Assembly (NCBI RefSeq): GCF_017591425.1
Contig: NW_024465886.1
Span: 776,501-840,500 of the forward strand
Origin: Ochotona curzoniae
Lineage: Eukaryota; Chordata; Mammalia; Lagomorpha; Ochotonidae
Length of the DNA: 64,000 nt
Direction of reading: 5' to 3'
Part shown: piece by piece, positions 36,001-47,245 of the stretch
Position numbering within the stretch: the first letter of the stretch is position 1
How the letters are laid out: every line of letters starts with the position of its first letter
The notes under the pieces: generated by a model
What the model was told of the DNA's origin: nothing
The model's database searches: none
Seen by the model: only the letters and a program-made list of their open reading frames with translations
Made by a program: the position numbers and the translations under genes

Positions 36001-36162
36001 CACATCCAGCCTTTTATAAGGTACAAAAATGGAAACCTTCCATGATGAAGATTTGTTTCCCAAACCTACTTTTAGTTTTTCCTAGTTTCTTTCATGAGGT
36101 CAGGAATTGTAAGAAAAGGAGGACCATTCATATGAAACTTTTAGCATGCTACAAAGTCAGAT
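33091..36162. other. Repeat-poor stretch, no gene seen
   Basis: Apart from a short MIR shred at 33690-33785 and small A and GT runs near 34693 and 34799, I recognise no repeat in about 3 kb. Frames reach 101 codons with no similarity. Low-GC blocks at about 35110-35330 and 35880-36050, rich in ATTA/TAAT-type cores, look like candidate conserved non-coding DNA, but that is only an impression. Confidence 0.4.
33690..33785 (-). mobile_element. MIR 5'-part shred
   Basis: GAATTGGATTCAAACCCAGG, then TTTGCAAAGGAACCCAAGCCC, resembles reversed MIR (GGATTCGAACCCAGGC…CAAAGCCC). Confidence 0.45.
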
Positions 36163-36740
36163 TTGGGCAATCTTCAGGGATCATGTAACACAGAGATTGT
36201 GTTGCTTAAACAGCACCTCCAGTTGGGTGGAGGCATTGCTGTAGAATGCCCAAACTGGATCTGGGTCTCCCAAAGCATAGAGTCATTCACTGACATCAGG
36301 AAGGTGGAGAATGTAGGTCTTTATTTCAAAGCTCAGAGCAAGGAGCCCAGCAGCTATTGCTTAATTCCAAGGCTCCCTGAGTGTTCAGAGGTGAAGGTTT
36401 TATAGATGGAAACTTGGGGGTGAGTGGTGTGTGTGTGAAAGGCTCCTGATGGGGCAGTCGGTGTTAGGATCTTTAGGGAATTTTTCAATGGTCTGGTGGG
36501 TTCCAGCCTGTGGAAGGAGGGTTAGTTCAAGGTACTGACAGGATTTCCTTCCAGAGAATGAAGGAAGGTTCCAGTAAGGTTCCTTTGTATTGGAGAAGCA
36601 AATGAGTCCCGGGGATCACCCCCTGAAGTCAGTGAACGCCTTGTGACAGGTGGGGACACCTGGAGCAGGGGAAAGGACCTGGGCCGTGCTTTACATTATG
36701 GGGACTCCACTTTAGTAAGCAGAGACTGCTACAAGACTTG
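36163..36740 (-). mobile_element. Possible endogenous retrovirus LTR, unassigned
   Basis: Composition and layout suggest an antisense solo LTR: a reversed AATAAA (TCTTTATTTCAAAGCTCAG at about 36320) followed by several hundred bp of moderately GC-rich sequence without open frames. I could not match it to a named family or find flanking duplications. It may be ordinary unique DNA. Confidence 0.2.
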
Positions 36741-36989
36741 AGGGGTTAGTAAGAGACAAAGTGCTGTGCTAATTTCTGATCTCCTCAGAACTGCTAAGAA
36801 CCAGCAGGAGAGCCCAGCACCCTGACTTGAGCCAACAATTGAGTCGTTGGTGGCAACGATAGGACCAGAATGTGGTTGTCTTATCATCTGGCAAGTGTTT
36901 TCTCCAGGAACTTTGAAAGTAACGTATGCAGATGACCTGGGAAATGTCTTGGGTGATGACCACGTACCATTGCTAAACCTAAGGTCCTC

Positions 36990-37092
36990 GCAGTAGGAAA
37001 TGTTAGCTGAACACTTAACTTGCGCTAGCCATGGTTGTATCTCATAATCACCCTATGAAGTAATTATGCTGTGATCATTGACACAGTTGTTG
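36990..37092 (-). mobile_element. MIR shred
   Basis: AAATGTTAGCTGAACACTTAAC, TAATCACCCTATGAAGTAATTATG and GATCATTGACACAG follow reversed MIR order (ATGTTAGCTGAGCGCTTAC…AACCCTATGAGGTA…). Confidence 0.5.
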
Positions 37093-37114
37093 TCAGCACC
37101 ATCCCCATTGTGTG

Positions 37115-37372
37115 TAAAGAAGATAAAGGACAGAGCAACGAGTAGGGGAGTGGAGGGAGGGCGGGAGGGAGTGGGAAGGAGAGACACTGCTCTTCCATGT
37201 ACTGCTTCACTCCCCAGATGCCTTCAGCAGCAGGGCTGGGCCGGGATGAAGCTGCAGCCCCAGTCTTGGTCTGGTTCTCTCACCCAAATGACAGGAGGTA
37301 ACATCAGTCTCCTCCCATCTTGCATTAACAGTGATGCTGGCTTCTGGCTTCGAAGCGCAAGTCTCTAGGACT
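37115..37372 (-). mobile_element. CSINE, diverged, with G-rich expansion
   Basis: Reversed landmarks: GGAGAGACACTGCTCTTCC, TACTGCTTCACTCCCCAGATG, GCAGGGCTGGGCCGGGATGAAG, and TGGTTCTCTCACCCAAATGAC. A GGGAGGGCGGGAGGGAG run at about 37155-37171 has grown in the tail-side CT-rich block. Confidence 0.6.
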
Positions 37373-39534
37373 TGCTGATAGCTACTAAAATGTCAGCAGT
37401 GATCATTTCTGAGTTATGTAACAGTGAAATTAAATTTTTGTGTGGTGATTTTCAGTTTTCCAGATTCCCTGTAAAGTAGATATGCTGCCTTGGTAATCAA
37501 GAGGAAAATATTATTTTTATAATGTTATGCACGTTGTAATATACTGAGAGATTCATTGCTTTATTTTTTCTCAAGCTATTGAAAGAAATCCCTGACCTCT
37601 AGAGACATTTCCTGTCACATTTCAGGCCTCTGGGAGCGAATCCTTGTCTATTTTCATAGTGCTTGTACAAGTGGGTTGTCCACCGAGCCTTCTGCCTCTT
37701 CTCAAGTGTATATATCAATTTGCGTCTATAACTTCACGGCATATTCCTATCATTTCATTGTGTTGCCACATGTGATAACAAGACTGGGCCTGACATGTGC
37801 TTCTGAATATCAAAGATTAAGTCACCTTTGACTACAGCATATATAGCTGGGAGAAATAAGTCTTCAGTAAATATTTAATGTTTGCACGAAAGAGTGTTAA
37901 TTTTACTCAGCAGAGGTGAAAATAGTTTATTGGTCACGTCAGTGAAGAGCAGGACAGTGCTGTGCCAAGATCCTCAGAGATGCCAGGGCCAAGAGCTTCC
38001 CTGTCTACCCAGGAGGCAGTTCATGGAGAAGAGATGGTGACCACTGAAATAAGACTGCAAGTCCCTTTGAAAATGCCGCTGGAACGGCTGGATTCCAGAG
38101 ACATAAGATCCTTGGTTGCCCCTGTAGAAAGCAGGATTTGTTTTCTATACCAGTTCTACTCCCATCAGTATTTGATTGCTATTTCTCTCTTGGGAACATA
38201 GGAGTAAGTATTTTAAATTTGCATTTACTAAAATTATTTAGTAAGTAAAATCAGCATTTTTAAGTATCTGTGCACTGGCTGTGGCGAAGTTGATGTGTTT
38301 TATGAAGTTGTTGTAGTAGATAGTACGTTTGTGTTGATAGTTCTTTCAGCTACTAGAATATAGAGGACAGCTTTTTTTTCTTGGTATTGAATAAGACATT
38401 AAAGAAACAACAATAGAGGGAATTTAGTCCATAACTTTGGTCCACCTCACATAAAGACGGAAGACTGAAACTCCCTTAAGAACACCATATTGGTCACAGC
38501 AACCCAGCCCACATTTTAATAAAGGGCAGATTGAAACTGTAAAGCACCTATAAAATTGGCTTCCTACACCCTCGAGGGCAGCAGGGCATGCCTCTGGTAC
38601 ATCTGCGATAGTGGCTCCAGGGAATACAAGTGGCTGCTTAATACTGATCGTGAATGCTCACGGAAGTTGGTGTCTTTAAATTTTCATTACGCCACTGTGG
38701 GTCTCTGTAGACCCTTGTGAATCGTCAAGTGGTAACGCAGCTGGAAAAAGTAAAACCACTCCTGGTCACTCCTGGAACCCCGGGGCTGACAGGGTGCAAG
38801 GCTTGTGATCCTGTATCTGGGGTCTTGGAGGAAAGATGGCTTGCCAGGAGGGTTTGGAAGAGTCACACATCACACACATGACACACATGACTGATACTTT
38901 TTCAGAGAGAGAAAACAAGGCAGAATCATTTTTTAAAAAGTTCTCAAGGTGAGTCCCCGCAGAAGCTGCCAAGCCTTCCCCGAGAAGGGTCATCTGTGAT
39001 GTGTCTAGGAAGTTGTGATCGCAGCTGTGAAGTGTGGTCTGTCAGGAAAATTCTGGAGCAGCCGAGGGTCCAGGCTTTTGGCTCCTGTCTTGTCATACCA
39101 TGTGCCCAGCATTTAGCAAAAGTCCAGATCCCCCAAACACAAGCAGCTTCTTGGAGCACGAACCGTGTTGGCTTCATGCACAGGGTAGGCATGGTAAGCC
39201 TGAAAATCAGTGGCAATAGTTCCAGCATCTCAGTGTGGCCATCACTCCCTGGGAGAGGCGGCCCCCGCTCACTGAACGAGCTTCCTTGGTCCAGCAGAGA
39301 AGCACCCACTTGGTACTCTGCAAGCACCCAGGTACTGGACTTGCAATAACATCTTTTTTCCCATCTCTCTGTAAATCTGATTTTGAAATATATGAATCTT
39401 TAGGCAGGAACGGATGCGGCAATCTTGTAACACTTCTCTCCTTCCCATGGAATCCCAGCATTGTGTCAGGCTCTCAGTTGATTGGAAGAGGTTCTGCTGC
39501 AATATCAAGGGTGAACTCCTTAGCCAATGCATTG
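37373..39534. other. Non-coding stretch, no gene seen
   Basis: No gene recognised. Overlapping frames on both strands at 38944-39461 (up to 138 codons) have no similarity and disagree in strand. A TATAAAA-containing segment near 38549 might be part of an old LTR, but I cannot support it. A short CACACATGA tandem lies at about 38872-38891. Confidence 0.5.
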
Positions 39535-39655
39535 TGTATGTTGATCACATCTATAAAATACCCTCACAGCAACAGCACGGTTAATTGGATCAAACAACTG
39601 GACACTGTAGTCCAATCAATTGGTAATAGTATTAACTATCACAAGCAGTAACTGG
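39535..39655 (-). mobile_element. ERVL-type LTR fragment (MLT2-like)
   Basis: TTGATCACATCTATAAAATACC, CTCACAGCAACAGC, GGATCAAACAACTGGACACTG and TAGTATTAACTATCACA match the reversed beginning of MLT2-type LTRs (TGTGATGGTTAATTTTATG…CAGTTGTTTGGTCAAACAC…GTGATCAACAT). Only the first ~120 bp of the LTR are recognisable; no internal retroviral sequence is present. Confidence 0.5.
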
Positions 39656-39769
39656 TGCTTAGAGCTAAATTCAAAAACACCTGCTGTGTCTGGGATGCAG
39701 TACGTAGTGACTGTCACATTCCTTGGTCTGGAAATAGTTTAGTCAAATGCAGATAAAAATTAGTTTGCT

Positions 39770-40065
39770 TCTGAAGATTTATATATTTGAAAGTCAGATT
39801 TACAGAGAGAAGAGAAAGATTCCATCTCCAGTCACTCCCCAAATGTCCACAGTAGCAAACCTGGGCCAGGCTAAAGCCAGGAGCCTCACATTCCATCCAG
39901 GTTTCCCACATGGGTGCCAGGGACCCAAGGATTTGGCAATCTTGTCCTGCTCTCCAAGCACCCATTACATGGAGCTGGATTAGTAGAGCAGCTGGACTTA
40001 AACCACCCCGTGGTGAAGATGCAGGTGCTGCAGGCTTTGCTGCTGCGCCAAAGCTTTGGCCCCAG
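39770..40065 (-). mobile_element. CSINE, near full-length
   Basis: Reversed landmarks in order: GAAAGTCAGATTTACAGAGAG, CCAGTCACTCCCCAAATG, TAAAGCCAGGAGCCTCACATTC, CAGGTTTCCCACATGGGTGCC, CATTACATGGAGCTGGATTAG, GGACTTAAACCACCCCG (B-box side), and head CTGCGCCAAAGCTTTGGCCCC. Confidence 0.85.
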
Positions 40066-41619
40066 GATTTGTTGTTATTAATTTCTTGCATTTAGCCTAT
40101 GTAGCCATGTAGCCTGTCCTTGCAAGCACGAGGCCTTTAATTAGAAAGGGGGGAGCAGGAGGCAGGGAGCACATTCCTGACAACAAGGCCATTCTCAGAT
40201 TGGGAATAAGGCTGAGAAGAGTCAGAAATGTGCGTGGGAAGCTGGGAGGGGAGAAGGGAAGTGATGAACGTGGCTCTTTCCTATCTGTTTTTAGTAGCCT
40301 GTAACAGCCTTTCACGTCTCTGCCAGCCCTTCTCTCTGGAGGTTTCCAACTGCTCTCTATAACCCACTGATGCTCTACTCCTAAGAATGACTATCAAAGA
40401 GCCTTCAACTCATGACTTATATATTGTATCTGAGCAAAGAACAATTCATTAATTAGGCAGCACCTTGAACCAGTGGAGATTCGAGCATGGCTTAGCTGTG
40501 TGAGCAGTGAGCTTGTATAGGCTGCTCTTCTAAAGGAGAAACAGAGAAATCGCTTCATTGCCTACAATGAAGCATTTGACGTACTTGGGCTTGGAAAGGC
40601 ATTTGTGTGATGTGATGAATTGTGTGTTGTGATTGGTGAAGAATCAGCCATGTGTTACACTCCTGGGTTAGGTTTCCATCTGCTTATATGTTAAGTTAGG
40701 TTATAGTTCCGTTCTGGAAACACTCCAGGTATACAGGCAGCCCAAAGCAAAGCTAAGTTAATGTCATCGGATTTCTGGTGTCTCTTAGAGGGTAGTGGCT
40801 GCCCAACAGATGGCCAGTTCATAGAAATGTGTTTATTGCAGAAGAACTTTCGAGTGCTAAGACAGGCAGGAAGGGTGATATTTTTGGAAACTAGCACAAG
40901 GTTCATCAGGAGGAACAGCTGTGTCGCACTCCCCCTTTCTGCAGTCTGTCCACTCTCTCTGTCCAGAGGCTGGCCTCTCCCAGAACTGCATCTTTGCATT
41001 CAGCCTGCAGCCCAGCCCTCTCACGTCTCATTCCCACGGTGATGGCAAGCTACCCTGAGCAGCTGAGGAGTCAGGAACAATAGGGAGTGTGTGACTCCAA
41101 AAATAGTATAAATCTGTAGATAGACTTGCCACTCAGAGCTGCAGAGTTGAAGCCACTACCAGGTGGCTGTACCGCTTGCTTAAAATTTGTTTTTAGTATT
41201 ATCCGGGAAAGCAGCAAGTCCTGTTTTGAGCACTGCTGTGGGTACATTCTGTTGCTGAACTGGAAACAAATCCTAGTACAGCATTCGACTTGGTATGCTG
41301 TCGATACTATTTGTGACTCATCAGATGCTTGAAGGTGCTTGGTGGATAATCATTTAAATATAGACTTGCATGTTTACTGTTTCCAATCAACAGTCTTTTC
41401 AACAGTGCTCTCAGGTCATATCCATTTTAATGTATATTTAAGAAGTGTATCTATCACACCAAAGTGTCATTGCCTGAGACAATGTGAAGGCAAAATTTGC
41501 ATCTGTGTAAAAGGAAATGCTATGTAGATAATGTATAGAGAGACCACAGACAGTCCTGGTTCTAATTGAGACTGTGGCATGGGAACTAGAATTAGAAAGT
41601 ATATGGGGAAATGTGAGGC
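40066..41619. other. Non-coding stretch, no gene seen
   Basis: Frames up to 102 codons overlap on both strands at 40691-41042. No gene or repeat family recognised. Confidence 0.55.
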
Positions 41620-41820
41620 TGGACTGAAAGACCGGTGCTCAAGTTCTCGCTCCATCATGACCTCTGAAAGGTCCAACATTGCTCATCTTTGAAACAGAAA
41701 TGGCAAGACTGAAATGATGATAGTTAACATTTAGGGTAACTTTGAAAATTAACACCAGTGATGTGAAGTGACAGGCCCATCATGGCACTTCCTCAGTGCT
41801 CTCAGTATAGCAGCAGGGTA
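41620..41820 (+). mobile_element. MIR remnant
   Basis: GCTCAAGTTCTCGCTCCATC, ATGACCTCTGAAAGGTCC, TGCTCATCTTTGAAACAGAAATGG, AAATGATGATAGTTAACATTTAGGG and GGCACTTCCTCAGTGCTCTCAG follow MIR order with heavy divergence. Confidence 0.4.
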
Positions 41821-42339
41821 TAAGAACGCATTGGTTTAACCCCTGGTGAGGGTGGTAGATGCCAATGGTGAAATGACTGCAAAGTAGGAATCACTAATGA
41901 ACCAGGAAGTGTGGGGGTGGGGCGGTTGTAGAAAGTGGAGAAACACAAGCGTTTGCTACAGTCCTGGACTAGGAACTACTACGTAATGATGTGTCCTCGT
42001 GACTGGTTACTAGACCCCATTCCTTAAAGGCCGTAATGGGATTAAGTTTCTGCCTTCTTGGTTCCGTTCCTAACATCCTTTATGAGTTCAGGAGTTAAAT
42101 CATATTCAATCCATAGTGGTCTAGAAAGTCCTTTCTCTGTCAAGGATGTTGCAGATCACTGCATGGATGCTTAAAATGGAAGCAATACCACAGACTGATC
42201 TGTTCTCCCTTGAGCTGTGCAGTAACAACTATGCCTTATTAACAACTTGAGCATAAAGACATTTATTTTCATGGCTTCATCATTTTTGGTCAATGTACTG
42301 AAATGCTTTTCCTCACCAGATTCTAGAACAAGAAATCCT
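41821..42339. other. Non-coding stretch, no gene seen
   Basis: Nothing recognised. Confidence 0.5.
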
Positions 42340-42580
42340 AGCATGGTTTGTCAGTTTGCAAGGGCTATCATGACATAATACAATGGACAGCATTTCCTAA
42401 ACAATACAAGTGTGTCTTCCAGAGCTCCGGAGTCTAAAATTTATACATTAGGGTGGCAGGAGCTTTGGTCTGCCTTTGTGTCTAGATCATTCTCTTCTTG
42501 TATCTTCATCATGTTTTTACTTTTGTGCATTTTTTAGTCCAGATTTCTTCTTTTAAGGACATCATTCATACTTGTTTAAG
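42340..42580 (-). mobile_element. MLT1-type (ERVL-MaLR) LTR fragment
   Basis: TTGTCAGTTTGCAAGGGCTATC, ATGACATAATACAATGGACAG, CTAAACAATACAAGTGTGTC, TTCCAGAGCTCCGGAGTCTAAA and TTCTTTTAAGGACATCATTC match reversed MLT1 order (TTAGTTTGCTAGGGCTGCC…CAGTTCTGGAGGCTGGAAG…CTTATAAGGACACCAGTC). Only an LTR fragment is visible; it stops where the next element begins. Confidence 0.65.
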
Positions 42581-42589
42581 GCAAACACT

Positions 42590-43170
42590 GATTTGATTTT
42601 TAATTTTTGTTTACTGATATTTTCTCAGGATACAGTTTTTTAGGTTCAGGGACTTTCCATGTCTTGCTTCCCATTCTCCTTCCTTCCCCTATTACCCTTT
42701 TCCCCTGTATGATAACAACAGTGTAGTCACGTCCCTCATTGCTCTGTTTAAGTGGATTGGAACATTGTAGGCATAGGCAGTGGTAGAGAGTCCCACCCCC
42801 TGTTGTCATGGTAATGTCACATTTCTTGGGAGTTCAGCTGTAATTCAGAAGTAGAAATGTTATACTTATCATACAGTTCCATTATATAATATATATGTAT
42901 ATGTGCATTCATGAACACACATGTTTTCTGTATATCTATTGAACTTGTATTTTACATGGCGATTGTCTTATATCAGAGAGGAATCAGGATCTAATTTTAA
43001 CCTTGGCACCTCTAGATGTCTCTGTTCGAGCAGACCCCCTGGGGTTAGGACCTGCACAGATGAGCTTTGGCTGATACAACCCAGTCCTTAAGACATGCGC
43101 GTTCGCCACTGCTGGAGAGCGGGGAGCTGCAGTGCCGCCTGAGGACTAGACCTCAAGCTTCACTGTATCT
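42590..43170 (-). mobile_element. Possible lagomorph L1 3' UTR, inserted in or beside the MLT1
   Basis: TTTTTAATTTTTGTTTACTG, GATACAGTTTTTTAGGTTC, CTTCCCATTCTCCTTCCTTCC and ATTCCATTA-type AT-rich text, followed by a GC-richer block (CCCCCTGGGGTTAGGACCTGC), resembles in layout the pyrimidine-rich antisense 3' UTR of lagomorph L1. I am matching layout from memory, not sequence, so the call is tentative. Confidence 0.3.
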
Positions 43171-44469
43171 CCACAAGCTGTCTGATTGTTCAGATTTTTG
43201 CAGTGTGTGCTAATTATCAAATTATATCTCATTCTGAAGTTTTAAAATTAGTAGAATTAGATTTCCTTTGAACATATTATGACAAGATTAGAATGAAACA
43301 TACACATGCTGGTTACTATGGAAATTTCTACTCACAGTGATAAGAGCTTTGTGAACACTGGAATAGAATATGTTCTGACCTGGTTTTTCTGGTCCCAAGT
43401 CTACCCTGAACTATGTTATTTTAGTGCTCCTTTAAGCTTATCTTTAATGGTGTTCTATCACCAAATACTTGAATGGCCTCAAGATTTTAAATCTAATGTC
43501 TCAGTCCATTTGTGTTTAGAACTGGGATTCTGATAATTGAAAGAGAACCTAAGAGACCAGCAGGAGATAATGGCTCTAGAGAGCTTTGCATAATAACCGG
43601 CTCGCAGCAGGCGCTCAGCACTGGGCAGTTTCTGTGTGAGGACGCCTAAGGAAGTCCTGGGTTGGGGGAGCAGTGGGGAGAGAGGAACGGTGCCCTTCCA
43701 TCACTGGCATCTGTCGAAAGCAGAAACCAATCTTACACCCTCAAATCACTGGTTCAGATCCACATTCCGTTGTGAGCCCGTAAGAACACGCTGAGCTGTA
43801 GCAATGCCAGCGTATAGAATGTTGTCTGTAAGGAACTGGCACAGAGCTCTGATGGCTTCTATGTGCATCCTCCATTTATTCCACAGAGCAAGCAGCGTAA
43901 GGCAGGCAGGGATACTGATCAGGTGCACACATATTTGAATTCTGAGAGTTTACGCTGCCCTTCTTAGTAAAACGTTCCAACCAAATGTAAGGAAGGAAAT
44001 GAAACAAGCATTTTCTGGCAACTTACATGCCCTACTTGTGTGAAAGTGTGCTGAAAAGTAAGAAACTGAACAGCCTTCTTTCCCGTCTTAATTTCTGAAT
44101 TTTCTGCTTTTCCAGTCCGTGTGAAACCGTGAAGAAACCTGTGACTCCCTGATTCATTCTTTGTTTCGTGTGTCTATTTATCTCTGAGCTGCTTACTTGT
44201 TACTAAGTCTTTCCCTGTGTCCTCAGTAACATTACCCATGTTAGGCATTCTAGATTCAATCTCCCTGACTTTATTCTTTCTTATCCAACCAATCCCACTT
44301 GCCTGAGTAAGTTTCTTGATTGCATCCTATACTAAATGATATCTCCTCAGTTGCTTCCAATGCATGAGACTCTCCAAATTGACTCGAATCTCACTGCTGA
44401 AAGTGCAGTCACAGCTGGCACTCGGCAAGTGTTCGCTAGCTGCTCCGCATTGTGTGGAATGCTCTTATA
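43171..44469. other. Non-coding stretch with a MIR tail
   Basis: Mostly unassigned. At 43575-43630, CTCTAGAGAGCTTTGCATAA, then CGCAGCAGGCGCTCAGCACTG, could be the end of a plus-strand MIR. No gene recognised. Confidence 0.45.
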
Positions 44470-44695
44470 TGCATTATACTTTTTAAATTAAATAACTAAT
44501 TTTAATGAGAAGGAAGAAAGAGGAAGAATTCCTGCAGGATGGTTCATGGCTCATTGCCCAATGGCCTGCAATGGCCAGGGCTGAAGCTGAGAGCCAGGAA
44601 TGTAACCCAGGTCTCCAGGTGAGTGGTAGGGACCATCACTACCGCCTCCTAGTGTGTAAAATCACAAAGCCAGACCTGCGACACGGGCATTGTTT
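44470..44695 (-). mobile_element. CSINE 1 of a cluster of three, decayed
   Basis: Reversed landmarks: CATGGCTCATTGCCCAATGG, GGGCTGAAGCTGAGAGCCAGG, ATGTAACCCAGGTCTCCAGG and TGAGTGGTAGGGACC. Ends are indistinct. Confidence 0.6.
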
Positions 44696-44869
44696 TTTAC
44701 TTCCAATCTAGTGTTCAATAAATTTCACGATGTTAACACTTTGTAATAAAATAGGCCTTATCTTTAAAAGCTTTTGCCTTACAGTAGGCTAGACTGAATG
44801 TTCAAAGTATGTTTAAGGTAGGCTAAGCCAAGCTGTGATGTTCTTCAGTAAGTTCGGTATATTCAATAC

Positions 44870-45112
44870 ACTTTAAAGTTATGAATTAATTTTACCTTTT
44901 TGAAAGTCAGAAAAACAAAGTGAGACCTACCACCTGCCGTCTTACTTCCTAGCACCCCACAGCAGCTGGAGCTGGGCCAGGCTGGAATCAGCAGAAACTC
45001 CATCTGCGTGGCAGGGAGCCACCTTCCCAGGCAGGAAGCCTGCTGCTTCCCAGGACACATATCTGAAAACACTAGAGTCAGGAGCAGGCTCATCCACTCA
45101 GTTTAAGCAGTA
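44870..45112 (-). mobile_element. CSINE 2 of the cluster
   Basis: Reversed landmarks: TTTTGAAAGTCAGAAAAACA, GAGACCTACCACCTGCCGTC, CAGCAGCTGGAGCTGGGCCAG and TCTGCGTGGCAGGGAGCCACC. Confidence 0.7.
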
Positions 45113-45134
45113 AAAGGTGGGGTACACCTTTTAC

Positions 45135-45308
45135 AACCTTTTAAAAATTATTCGATTTTATTTATTTTAACGAGGTGAGAGAAATAGAGAATCTCATCTG
45201 TTGGTTCACTCAACAGATGTGTACCTGTGTTAGGGCTGGGCCAAGCTGAACCTGAGAGCGGGGCGCTCCACCCTGGTCTCCCACCAGTCTGGCTGGTTCT
45301 CCAAACAT
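45135..45308 (-). mobile_element. CSINE 3 of the cluster, truncated
   Basis: Reversed tail and 3' half: TTTTATTTATTTTAACGAGG, GAGAATCTCATCTGTTGG, TTCACTCAACAGATGTG, GGGCTGGGCCAAGCTGAACC and CACCCTGGTCTCCCACC. The head is missing. Confidence 0.75.
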
Positions 45309-47092
45309 CCTCTTCCTGCAAGCAGTTGAGAAAGATGGTCCTGAACACTCTTCCTCACCAGTAACTCTAAGATGCTCAGTATTGCTGTTAGCCAAGGAGA
45401 TAACCCTTTGAAGTGTGGTTCGAAAAAAGAGACTAGTTTGCTAATTAAGAAAGTCTGTATGTCCATCTTTGGTGCTGGGGTTTCTCTGGGTAGATGGAAA
45501 CATGTTTTGGCGATTGCATTTTCTTTACTGCTTTCTCTGTCATTGAAAGGCAGGTTCTGGTGGCCATTGCAGTAACAGGAAGATTGATCAATGATCTCAC
45601 ATGTGCTCCTGTACTGTTCCTTATGGGAAGTTTGTTTTGTTTGATAAGAAATGTACACTCTACGTGTGTGTTGAACATAGTCTACGATAGTATTTGGCTC
45701 TTTGTTGCAAACTCCTAGATATCTAGAATTGCAGGATATTTAGGTTATACAGTTCTTCATTCAGTTTATGAATGGAGCAAAGCCAAGTGTTTAAAGTTTG
45801 TTGTAAAAAATTATTTAAGTTCAATATTTAAGATGATAAAAATTTCTTTTCTAATTTCAATAGTTTGAGTAAAGGTTGTAATCTTATGCCAATGATTCTG
45901 GTCCCAGTCCTCCAAGATATAACTAATTGAACACAACACTGTTCCTGGCAGTGTGAGTCCAGACCAGCGCCACGAATACATGGTAAACCAGGAAGCTACG
46001 ACTAACTAATTAGAATTGATATTCCAAACCCAACTGTCGTCCCATGATTCATTCTATGCAGGCACCTAAGATGTAATTACCTCCAAGACTGTTCACCAAA
46101 CTCTAAAATTCCATGAGGGCCCAACTTGTTTTTTTTCTTTCTTTCTTTTAAATTTTATTTTTGATGTTAACATAGTTGATTAGGGTAGAAAAGGTCAAGG
46201 ATTAAGAGAAGTGGGTGAGGCCATTATTTCCACATTTTCTTCTTGTATCTGAGGCAGAGGGGCAAGGAGGAGGAGAAGCCACACCAGCTCTCCAACTGCC
46301 TCAGTGCCCTGGGTTGGGGAATGGTAGCTGACATCATCCCAGCTTCCCGATGTGGAGCATGCTCTGAAGGTTCTGTTCAAGTTATTCTGCTACAGGCGTA
46401 GGTTTGAAGTATAAAAAAAATTTTTATTTTGTTTCATCTGGCTTAATGAGCTCATATATATTTACTGTAATTTCTTTTTGATGCCGCCATTAAGAAATAA
46501 TTTGGAGACACTGGGATAGGAAACTTCAATTTGCCATTTTACTCTCTAACTTTGGCCAAGTTTCTCAACTCACATGAAGTTTAGACTTATCTAGTACAAA
46601 ATAGGAATGATAATATGCACAATTTCCCTCTTACCTTGAAGCAAATTTCACTGTAAATTTTCTTTCTCTACAATGATACAGAATGAATCCCCAGTTACAG
46701 CATAGTGCTGTTTTTATACTTTATTCTTCAACCAACTCAACTTTCTTCCCCTTCTGATTTGGTTATTCTGAGACTAGAAATATATTTGATTGAAAATTAT
46801 AGGCATAGTACAGATGTAGGTTGAAGTTCATGCCTGACTTGAACACTAACTGGAATAAAATTGCGTGATAATTACCTTATTTCTCATATCCCCTAGATGA
46901 TGAGACTGAAATGGACACTTAAAGTGTATTATATTTTAATTGATGGTGACACGAAAAAACAACCAGATAATACATTGACCTCAATATTCAGAGCACTTTT
47001 GGAAAACAGGAAAGCCTGTACAATCTCTCATTTTCTCTTTTTCTGTATCTTTTGAACAGTCTGGCCCCTAGAGGGAAGGTACTTACATGGAA
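45309..47092. other. Non-coding stretch, no gene seen
   Basis: Frames up to 142 codons on minus at 45230-45658 start in the CSINE and have no similarity. A T-rich CTTT run lies near 46129-46160. No other repeat recognised with confidence. Confidence 0.5.
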
Positions 47093-47245
47093 GAGGCAGT
47101 GTGGCACGGGATTGAGCACTGGGCTTGAGGTCAGAATCATGTACTCACGGCTCAGTTCCATAACTGACCACCTGTGTAATGTTGGGTTCATGGCCACTTC
47201 TGTGAGCCTCAGCTTATCTCTAAAATGGAATAGAGTGAGTTGACC
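47093..47245 (+). mobile_element. MIR remnant
   Basis: GAGGCAGTGTGGCACGGGATTG, AGCACTGGGCTTGAGGTCAG, CATAACTGACCACCTGTGTAATG, and CCTCAGCTTATCTCTAAAATGG are the MIR blocks in order. Confidence 0.75.

Noticed and set aside
38415..38780. Possible LTR promoter (CTATAAAATTGG with AATAAA upstream)
   Set aside because: Signal order is wrong for a sense LTR, no terminal TG..CA or target duplication was found, and it matches no family I know.
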